This document shows positions 50,036 to 57,007 of a stretch of DNA of 64,000 bases, piece by piece. Both the position numbers and the translations under genes were made by a program. The notes beneath the pieces were generated by a model. That model ran no database searches. It was not told where the DNA came from and worked only from the letters and a program-made list of their open reading frames with translations. Source of the stretch: Paenalcaligenes niemegkensis (GTDB taxonomy: Bacteria; Pseudomonadota; Gammaproteobacteria; Burkholderiales; Burkholderiaceae_B). The DNA is taken from positions 1,426,001-1,490,000 of the forward strand of contig NZ_JAKGCT010000004.1 in assembly GCF_022230885.1 (NCBI RefSeq), in the 5' to 3' direction. Within the stretch, counting starts at the first letter, position 1, and every line of letters begins with the position of its first letter.

Positions 50036-50538
50036 ATAAAACTCCAGCAAAAAAAGTCTTGAACTGCGCTGTGCTAACCGTCTCTGATAGCCGTAGCTCT
50101 GACACCGACACCTCAGGCGATTACTTGCGTGAACGCCTGGCTCTGGCAGGTCATAACTGCGTGGCATCGGCTATTGTTGCCAACGATATCTATAAACTGC
50201 GGCATCAGTTCAGTCAATGGATTGCCGATCCGCACATACACGTCATTATCAGCAATGGCGGCACTGGCTTTGCCAGAACAAAATCTACCATATCAGCAGT
50301 ACGTCCACTGCTGGACATCGAAATCCCTGGCTTTGGCGAACTTTTCAGAAGTTTGTCGTATGCCGATATCGGAAGTTCGAGCTTGCAGTCGGATGCCGTG
50401 GCAGGCGTCGCGAATCAGCATCACATATTCTGCCTCCCTGGATCATCCGGCGCCTGCAAACTGGCGTGGGAGAAAATTCTCGAAGCTCAGCTGGATAGCC
50501 GACACAAGCCGTGCAATTTCGCTGAAAACTGCGCCTGA
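50032..50538 (+). CDS. moaB: MoaB/Mog-family molybdopterin-binding protein
   Basis: 168 residues from ATG 50032, overlapping moaE. Family marks are VLTVSDSRS, SNGGTGFAR, EIPGFGELFRSLSYADIGSSSLQSDAVAGVAN (quoted across segments) and the LPGSSGAC-LAWEKIL end. MoaB/Mog proteins bind molybdopterin; Mog adenylates it. Oddity: in the position after GGTG where relatives carry a conserved Asp (GGTGxxxxD), this protein reads TKST, so the acidic residue is missing although the alignment keeps its length. It may be a non-catalytic MoaB, or this stretch could carry base errors. Confidence 0.88.
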   Translation: MNKTPAKKVLNCAVLTVSDSRSSDTDTSGDYLRERLALAGHNCVASAIVANDIYKLRHQFSQWIADPHIHVIISNGGTGFARTKSTISAVRPLLDIEIPGFGELFRSLSYADIGSSSLQSDAVAGVANQHHIFCLPGSSGACKLAWEKILEAQLDSRHKPCNFAENCA

Positions 50539-50571
50539 CCCTCTCTTCAAATTATCTCCATCGTAACGTCT

Positions 50572-51783
50572 ATGACCATGCTAGATTTCGACACCGCTCA
50601 AAACAGACTCGTACAAGCCGGAACACGGCCAGAAATAGCCGAGCGTGTCACTGTTGATCAGGCTCGTGGCCGCATTCTGGCCAATAACGTAAGCGCTGCC
50701 ATTAATATTCCGCCTGCCGATAACAGCGCCATGGATGGCTATGCCATTCGCTTTGCCGACTTTCAAGAGGGGATAAGCTATCCCATACAGCAACGTGTCT
50801 ATGCGGGTGACCTGCCTCAGGCCATACAGCCAGGCCAGGCTATACGCCTTTTTACGGGTAGCTTAATACCTGAAGGCGCAGACACCATTGTGATCCAGGA
50901 AGACTGCACAGAGACCGACGGCAAATTGCATATCAACGTTGCTCCTGTACAGGGCCAGCATGTGCGCTTTACAGGCGAAGACATGCCTGCAGGCAAAGCT
51001 ATCCTGCTCAAAGGTACGGTAATAGGCAGTGGGCAAATTGCCATCCTGGCTTCGCAAGGCGTTACCGAAATCGATGTCTTTCCTGTACCCAAAATTGGTA
51101 TTCTAACCACCGGCAATGAGCTGGCAGAACCAGGGCAGCCCTTGCATGCAGGGCAAATATACAACTCGAATGCATCAATGCTGGCCTCACTCGTCAAACA
51201 GCTGGGCTCGAATGTAGTCCGCATTGTTCATGCGGCTGACACGCTCGAGGAAATCCAGGACGCCATCAGCAGTCTGGCTGAAGAGTGCGATTTGGTGCTG
51301 ACGGTAGGTGGCGTTTCGGTGGGTGATAAAGACTTGGTTAAACCCGCCATTGAGGCCTCGGGCGGCGATATGGAAATGTGGCGGGTGCGCATGAAACCGG
51401 GCAAGCCTGTTGCACTGGCACGGCTGAAAGGCACTCCCATCGTAGGCCTGCCAGGTAATCCGGTGTCAGCTTATGCCGTATTCACACTGATGGTCTCCCC
51501 TTTGATACGTACCATGCAAGGCCGTACTGAAGTCTTGCCACCGCTGTCGTATGGCCGCCTTGACAGTCAGCAAGACTATCAGGGAGATCGCGAAGAGTTC
51601 CTTCGTGTGAAAGCCAAGAGCATGCCTGACGGCGTGCTTGGCTTGACGCCTCATGCACAGCAGGGATCCAGCATCATCAGTTCGCTGGCATGGGCTTCTG
51701 GTTTGGCGCGCATCCCAGCCGACACCAAAATAGCCGGTGGCAGCACGGTAGCTTATTATGATTTTAATCTCTGGGGATACTAA
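50572..51783 (+). CDS. moeA: Molybdopterin molybdenumtransferase MoeA
   Basis: 403 residues. Inserts molybdate into adenylated molybdopterin. Visible marks: PPADNSAMDGYAIRF near residue 45, LFTGSLIPEGADTIVIQED near 95, GILTTGNELAEPGQPL near 175, VGGVSVGDKDLV near 245, and KPGKPVALARL with GLPGNPVSAYAVF near 275-300. Domains: MoeA N-terminal, MoCF-binding, C-terminal MoeA domain. It follows moaB by 33 bases and ends the moaCDEB-moeA run, facing mobA. Confidence 0.95.
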   Translation: MTMLDFDTAQNRLVQAGTRPEIAERVTVDQARGRILANNVSAAINIPPADNSAMDGYAIRFADFQEGISYPIQQRVYAGDLPQAIQPGQAIRLFTGSLIPEGADTIVIQEDCTETDGKLHINVAPVQGQHVRFTGEDMPAGKAILLKGTVIGSGQIAILASQGVTEIDVFPVPKIGILTTGNELAEPGQPLHAGQIYNSNASMLASLVKQLGSNVVRIVHAADTLEEIQDAISSLAEECDLVLTVGGVSVGDKDLVKPAIEASGGDMEMWRVRMKPGKPVALARLKGTPIVGLPGNPVSAYAVFTLMVSPLIRTMQGRTEVLPPLSYGRLDSQQDYQGDREEFLRVKAKSMPDGVLGLTPHAQQGSSIISSLAWASGLARIPADTKIAGGSTVAYYDFNLWGY

Positions 51784-51804
51784 GGCCTTAGCCGCACCTT
51801 AATA

Positions 51805-51844
51805 AAAACGCCTTGAATCGCTGCCACCAGCCTCAGGGCGTTTT
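51805..51844. terminator. Bidirectional terminator between moeA and mobA
   Basis: AAAACGCCTTGA pairs with TCAGGGCGTTTT (12 bp, one G-U pair) across a 16-base loop. It overlaps the last codons of mobA and ends both converging transcripts. Confidence 0.7.
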
Positions 51845-52448
51845 CACAAATAGGGCTTGGGCTTCGCGCCACTGTTCGGGCGTATTGATATTGGAAAAAA
51901 GCGGCTCTGTGTGCACACCAAACTCAACCGCCTGGGCTCCGGCTTGCTGCAGCCAACCCTGTACTCGTCGTTCTCCACTATTCAAGAACAGGCGCAAATT
52001 CGCCGCCAAGTCTTGATGCAACAATAAGCACAGAGGATGAGCGCGCTCTGCTCGCGCATAAAACGCCTGCACACTTTGCTGTCCTGCACTCGCTTTAAGC
52101 AGTTCGGGAACTAGCAACTCAGGCAGAAATGGGCAATCTACAGGTAAACATAGCAGCCACGGTGTCTGGATATGCTCAAGTGCTGTGAGCACGCCCGCCA
52201 AGGGCCCCTGCCAACCCGATACCGAGGGATCATCACTTAAAACCGTTGCATAGCGCGCATACTCGTCTGTTTGTTCGTTTGCGCTGATAACCACCTGCGA
52301 TACATAGGGGAAAGTTTGGTCAGCGCGTGCGCCACAAGGGGCTTTCCCCCAGCTTAAGCAACCCTTTGTTGATGGCCCCCAGTTCACGCAGGCGTCTGGA
52401 TTGGCCGCCTGCCAAAACAGCTCCGCTTAGGTGCTTAGGAGAAATCAT
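51833..52448 (-). CDS. mobA: Molybdenum cofactor guanylyltransferase MobA (frame broken near 52325)
   Basis: Attaches GMP to the cofactor to make MGD, needed by the formate dehydrogenase nearby. The start ATG overlaps the moaA stop (ATGA) and gives SGAVLAGGQSRRL, the nucleotide loop, then NKGLLKLGESPLW. Register is lost after LWR: two bases appear missing in the GCGCG run at 52323-52327; restoring them gives LWRTRADQTFPYVSQVVISA and a 205-residue protein with DCPFLPELL and GERRVQGWLQQAG. The glycine loop carries extra residues (RRLRELGAINKG versus the usual RMGGxDKG), so nucleotide binding may be altered. Two-base loss makes this site different from the other breaks. Confidence 0.85.
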
Positions 52449-53559
52449 CCTCCTATGTGGCTCATTTCAACTTTATGACGCTCTACCGTCTGTTCTCCGC
52501 GGACCTCAGAATAACGATCACCGCGCTGCCGCCAGGTACGCGACACAAAACCAGCAAGCTCATCGTCAGTTGCACCTGACCGCAGCAGGTCGCGCAAATC
52601 GTACCCCTTGGAGCCGAAGAGACATAAGAACAGCCGGCCCTCGGGCGAAAGTCGCATACGGGTACAGTCACCACAGAAGGGTTGGGACACACTGGTGATC
52701 ACACCGACTTCGCCACTTCCGTCTACATACTGATAACGCCCCGCCACTTCGCCCCGATAATTGGAAGCAAGAGGCTCAAGTGGAAAATGCGGATGAATGG
52801 CCGCACAGATCTCGGCACCGGTCATTACTTCATTTAAATTCCAGCCATTGGTGTTGCCCACATCCATATATTCAATAAAGCGCAATATATGTGGCGTTTC
52901 GCGGAAATACCGGGCCATCGGCACTATCTGGTCGTCGTTAAGCCCCTTGCGCACCACCATATTGACCTTAACAGGGCTGAGCCCCTCGGCGTGTGCCACC
53001 TCAATACCCTGCAACACTCTCTTGACCGACACTTTACTATCGCTAAGATGAGCAAAACGTGCATCTTCCAAGGCATCCAGACTAACGGTTACACGATCCA
53101 GTCCTGCACTTTTCAACGCTTTGGCTTTAGACGCCAGCAGGGTCCCGTTAGTGGTCATGGCCAGCTCGACCCGCCCTCCTTCAGGGGTGCGGAGTTCAGC
53201 CAGCATGGCGACAAGGTCTTCCACATGCCGACGCAACAAGGGCTCGCCCCCGTCAAGCGAATTTTCTGCACGCCTAAATTCACGCATAGCTTAGCCACAC
53301 GCGTAATTTCCTCGAAACTCAACAGCTGCTGCTGAGCCAGGAATTCGTAATCCGGACCAAATACCTCTCGTGGCATACAGTAAGTGCAACGAAAATTGCA
53401 CTTATCAGTCACCGAAATTCGTAGATCTCGAAGCGGTCGATTGTGCAGATCGCCGACCCCTTGTTTTAATATGGAAATGACTCTGGGGCGTGCTTTTTCT
53501 AAGCTATTTTTGCCCTTGGAGTGCGCTTGTACTACATTATCAAAAAGACTTTTGCTCAT
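52445..53559 (-). CDS. moaA: GTP 3',8-cyclase MoaA (frame broken near 53249)
   Basis: Radical SAM enzyme of the first step of molybdenum cofactor synthesis. The SAM cluster is [10 protein letters not shown] near residue 55; the second cluster is in [21 protein letters not shown]. The C run at 53247-53251 (G run in the gene) lacks one base; adding it gives [20 protein letters not shown] across the junction. Restored length is 371 residues. An N-terminal extension of about 30 residues precedes the core. The C-terminus lacks a plain GG end but closes SHIGG, matching the functional Gly-Gly tail of MoaA. Overlaps mobA by 4 bases. Confidence 0.95.
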
Positions 53560-53624
53560 AGTCCCTCCGTGAGTGCGACGGAGATAAATTTATTTTATCT
53601 AACCACCCATCATATACCCGAATT

Positions 53625-54713
53625 TTAAAGCACTGGGCCAAATGCCTCTTCAAGAGTCATTATGGCGCCGTTTTTCCTTGCAGCATAACCCACTAGCTGC
53701 CCCATATACGCCTGATACTCATCACCCGTGATTAACTCTAAAAAGCGCTGCACGAGGGCTGAGTCCACTAAGTCTTTGTGGATTGCAAAAAAGTATCGTT
53801 CTTGAGCCAAAGGGATAAAATCCAGCCCGCATCGCAACGCGGCCGTCTCTACCCCAAACCCCACATCGGCCATATCACTTGCCACGTGAGCGGCAACCGC
53901 CAGATGGGTCAGCTCCGTACTGTCAAACCCTTGAATATTGGCGGCATCCAGTTTGTAGTCTTGAATGATTAAATTCAGAAGAAATCGGGTACTGGAACCT
54001 ACCTCGCGGTTAACAAAACGTACGTCAGGCCGTAACAAATCGGCCACGGAGCGTACACCACGAGGATTTCCCTGCTGTATGAACAGCCCTGTGCTTCTGT
54101 CGCTTAAATAAATCAACCGATGCTGTTCGGGTTTTAACCATTCACGATAACGCGCCACAGCCTGCTCTTGGTACTTGCCAATGGGCACCTGAAAGCCAGC
54201 CAAGTCGCATTCGCGCCTGATCAACGACCCCAGAGCCTCAATGGCAGACCGGTAACGCAGCTCGAGAGGAGAGTATGCCTTGTCATTTGCCAAGCGCATT
54301 AATCCCTCCACGGCGAAACCATGACTGGCATGCAACCGTAAATGCTGCGGCTGCTCACTATATAAGCGATGCAATTCTTCTTGCAGTTCGGAAGCCATGC
54401 TTTCGAGAGTCGGCGTCAACCGGGCGTCAACACGGCGGTTGGCCCACAACAGCCGTCTCGAAAACTCTGTAAGGGTTGTCCCTTGTCTGCGTGATGTCTC
54501 CATCAATGGAGCCTCGAACTGCTTCTCGGCATTTCTGAGCAACCCCCACGCATGACGGTACGACAACGAGCAGGCTTTAGCCGCCCCGGTAATGTTGCCC
54601 ATAGTTTCGATCGCAGCCAATAACCGCAACACTTCTCCCAGTTGAAGGGTAGTGCCATCGGCACTTTCGAGTACCCATTCAGATCGAATTCTGGCCTTAA
54701 ATTGTTGGCCCAT
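53625..54713 (-). CDS. ModE-like winged-helix regulator with periplasmic-binding-protein-like domain
   Basis: 362 residues from ATG 54713 (AGGGG five bases upstream). The N-terminal about 100 residues are a ModE/LysR-type winged helix (GNITGAAKACSLSYRHAWGLL). The rest is a PBP-like ligand domain, with GFAVEGLMRLAN, VRFVNREVGSSTRFLL and DMADVGFGVETAA typical of the molybdate/tungstate-binding-like fold used in one-component regulators. It is divergent from the formate dehydrogenase operon with 196 bases between, the position of fdsR in other betaproteobacteria, and upstream of moaA. It probably senses molybdate or a formate-linked signal and controls fdsGBACD. Ligand unknown. Confidence 0.85.
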   Translation of the reverse strand: MGQQFKARIRSEWVLESADGTTLQLGEVLRLLAAIETMGNITGAAKACSLSYRHAWGLLRNAEKQFEAPLMETSRRQGTTLTEFSRRLLWANRRVDARLTPTLESMASELQEELHRLYSEQPQHLRLHASHGFAVEGLMRLANDKAYSPLELRYRSAIEALGSLIRRECDLAGFQVPIGKYQEQAVARYREWLKPEQHRLIYLSDRSTGLFIQQGNPRGVRSVADLLRPDVRFVNREVGSSTRFLLNLIIQDYKLDAANIQGFDSTELTHLAVAAHVASDMADVGFGVETAALRCGLDFIPLAQERYFFAIHKDLVDSALVQRFLELITGDEYQAYMGQLVGYAARKNGAIMTLEEAFGPVL

Positions 54714-54744
54714 TGACACCCCTGCTCCGTGCTGAAAACCTTCA

Positions 54745-54857
54745 ATATGTTTTACATAACATATATAACATTGTTTTATGCACTTTCAAACCTATTGATC
54801 TATAGCGGATAACTTTGTAGATTACATAAAATACATAAAACATAATATGCAAACATA
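54745..54857. promoter_or_regulatory. Operator-like repeats in the regulator-fds divergent region
   Basis: Very AT-rich with repeated ACATAAA/TTTATGT units. TGTTTTATG at 54772-54780 and its complement CATAAAACA at 54834-54842 form an inverted pair about 53 bases apart. A small dyad TATGT-TTT-ACATA sits at 54746-54758, and ACATAAA units repeat at about 54824-54843. They flank the presumed divergent promoters and are good candidates for binding sites of the adjacent ModE-like regulator. Confidence 0.55.
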
Positions 54858-54909
54858 TACATATAAGCAACGGCAACTCACTGCCAACTCAGGTGGTTAA
54901 GGACTTTTT

Positions 54910-55413
54910 ATGCACATCCCCTCAAACGCCGAACAGTTCGGGCGGGCAAATAATGACTACGAAAAAACCGTCAACGCCGCTCTGGAACAACACGCAGAAA
55001 AGCGCGGTAATTTACTGCCTATCTTACATAGCATTCAAGATGAGATAGGCTATCTGCCCGAAGCGGTTGTGCCCTTGCTCGCCAAAGCCTTAAATCTCTC
55101 TCGTGCCGAAATCCACGGAGTCATCACCTTTTACGCACACTTCAGACAAAAGCCGGCAGGCACACATGTGCTTGAAGTCTGCATGGCTGAGGCTTGTCAA
55201 TCCATGCGTAGCAACGAACTCGCCCAATACGCAAGACAAAAGCTCTCCTGTGATTTTCACGAAACCTCTGCAGATGGTTCCGTCACCCTTGAGCCCGTTT
55301 ATTGCCTGGGCCTTTGTGCACAGTCTCCTGCGGTCATGCTTAACGGTAAGCCCTATGCAAAAATGAGTCCTGAGCGTTTAGATACGTTGCTCGCTTCAGA
55401 AGGAGCCAAATAA
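54910..55413 (+). CDS. fdsG: NAD-dependent formate dehydrogenase gamma subunit (NuoE-like)
   Basis: 167 residues, cytosolic. Thioredoxin-like 2Fe-2S protein: cluster cysteines in CMAEACQS and YCLGLCAQSPAVM. HSIQDEIGYLPEAVVPLLAK and GVITFYAHFRQKPAG are the usual family segments. It passes electrons within the FdsGBA complex to the FMN subunit. Start ATG 54910 follows GGTTAAGGAC. First gene of the operon; overlaps fdsB by one base (TAATG). Confidence 0.94.
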   Translation: MHIPSNAEQFGRANNDYEKTVNAALEQHAEKRGNLLPILHSIQDEIGYLPEAVVPLLAKALNLSRAEIHGVITFYAHFRQKPAGTHVLEVCMAEACQSMRSNELAQYARQKLSCDFHETSADGSVTLEPVYCLGLCAQSPAVMLNGKPYAKMSPERLDTLLASEGAK

Positions 55414-56996
55414 TGAACACTCGTATTCGTGTTTTCGTACCCGGCGACACGGCCGCTGTAGCCATGGGAGCCGACGAGGTGGCAACGGCCATTCAGACGC
55501 GTGCCTCAGAGCAACAGCTCGACATTGATATCGTTCGTAATGGCTCCCGTGGCCTGCTCTGGCTAGAGCCCATGGTAGAAGTCGAGGGCCCGGAGGGTCG
55601 GGTAGCTTATGGCCCTGTCACCACCGAGGCTTTAGATTCTTTATTTGAAGCCGGCTGGCTCGCCGCCAAGCCACACCCCTTGTGTCACGGTCTGACTGCA
55701 GAAATCCCCTATCTAAAAAAACAAGAGCGCCTGACTTTCGCCCGTGTAGGCATTGTCGATCCGCTCGACCTGGACGACTATCAGGCCCACGACGGTTTCG
55801 CGGGCTTGCGCCAGGCCTTGACGATGTCGCCTGCTGACATTGTGAAGTGCGTGACGGATTCCGGACTGCGCGGCCGGGGTGGTGCCGCCTTTCCTACCGG
55901 CATCAAATGGAACACCGTACTACAGGCCCAGGCGGATCAGAAATTCATCGTCTGTAATGCCGATGAGGGCGACTCCGGCACCTTCTCTGACCGTTTGCTT
56001 ATGGAAGGGGACCCCTACACCCTGATTGAGGGGATGACCATCGCTGGCCTCGCTGTGGGCGCCACCTCCGGATATATCTACGTACGGTCCGAGTACCCCT
56101 TGGCCATCGCCATGCTCAACTCAGCCGTTGAGCGAGCCTATGCAGCTGGCTGGCTGGGCAAGAATATTGCCGGTTCGACCCATCATTTCGATCTGGAAAT
56201 CCGCAAAGCCGCCGGTGCCTATATCTGCGGCGAAGAAACATCATTATTAGAAAGTTTGGAAGGCAAGCGAGGTACTGTACGGTTTAAACCGCCGCTGCCT
56301 GCTCTTGAGGGCTTCATGGGCAAGCCCACCGTCGTCAACAACGTGATCTCTCTGGGTTCTGTACCCATCATTCTGGCTAAAGGCAGCGACTATTACCGCG
56401 ACTACGGGATGGGACGCTCACGAGGCACGCTCGCCTTTCAGGTAACCGGGAACGTCAAGCAAGGCGGGCTGGTCGAAAAGGCCTTCGGTGTCACCCTGCG
56501 CGAACTGCTTTACGACTTTGGTGGCGGTTCGGCATCCGGCCGTCCCCTGCGTGCCGTGCAAGTCGGCGGGCCTTTGGGCGCCTACCTTCCAGAACATCAG
56601 TGGGATGTCCCCATGGATTACGAAGCCTATATGGCCATTTCCGCAATGGTCGGGCATGGTGGCATCGTTGCCTTCGACGAAACGGTAGACATGGGACATA
56701 TGGCTCAATATGCCATGGAGTTCTGTGCTATCGAATCATGTGGAAAATGTACTCCCTGTAGGATCGGCTCTGTTCGCGGAGTCGAGGTCATACAGAAAAT
56801 TCGCCGCAACGAGCAGCGCGAATCCAATACCATACTTCTGCGTGAGCTCTGTGACACCATGATGGCCGGATCGCTTTGCGCTCTGGGCGGCATGGCCCCT
56901 TATCCCGTGCTTTCTGCAATGGAACACTTCGCGACGGACTTTGGCCTTGAGGCCAGCGACAGCGATGTTTCCTCTGCAAATCAGCAACCCGCTTAA
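55413..56996 (+). CDS. fdsB: NAD-dependent formate dehydrogenase beta subunit (NuoF-like, FMN/NAD-binding)
   Basis: 527 residues. The first about 110 residues are a thioredoxin-like extension; the core holds the FMN/NAD glycine-rich site (GLRGRGGAAFPTGIKW near 150), CNADEGDSGTFSDR, YICGEETSLLESLEG, and the 4Fe-4S motif ESCGKCTPCRIG with the distal Cys in GSLCALGG. It transfers electrons from the iron-sulfur chain to NAD+. Lies between fdsG (one-base overlap) and fdsA (11 bases). Confidence 0.95.
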   Translation: MNTRIRVFVPGDTAAVAMGADEVATAIQTRASEQQLDIDIVRNGSRGLLWLEPMVEVEGPEGRVAYGPVTTEALDSLFEAGWLAAKPHPLCHGLTAEIPYLKKQERLTFARVGIVDPLDLDDYQAHDGFAGLRQALTMSPADIVKCVTDSGLRGRGGAAFPTGIKWNTVLQAQADQKFIVCNADEGDSGTFSDRLLMEGDPYTLIEGMTIAGLAVGATSGYIYVRSEYPLAIAMLNSAVERAYAAGWLGKNIAGSTHHFDLEIRKAAGAYICGEETSLLESLEGKRGTVRFKPPLPALEGFMGKPTVVNNVISLGSVPIILAKGSDYYRDYGMGRSRGTLAFQVTGNVKQGGLVEKAFGVTLRELLYDFGGGSASGRPLRAVQVGGPLGAYLPEHQWDVPMDYEAYMAISAMVGHGGIVAFDETVDMGHMAQYAMEFCAIESCGKCTPCRIGSVRGVEVIQKIRRNEQRESNTILLRELCDTMMAGSLCALGGMAPYPVLSAMEHFATDFGLEASDSDVSSANQQPA

Positions 56997-57007
56997 AGGA
57001 GTCCGTC

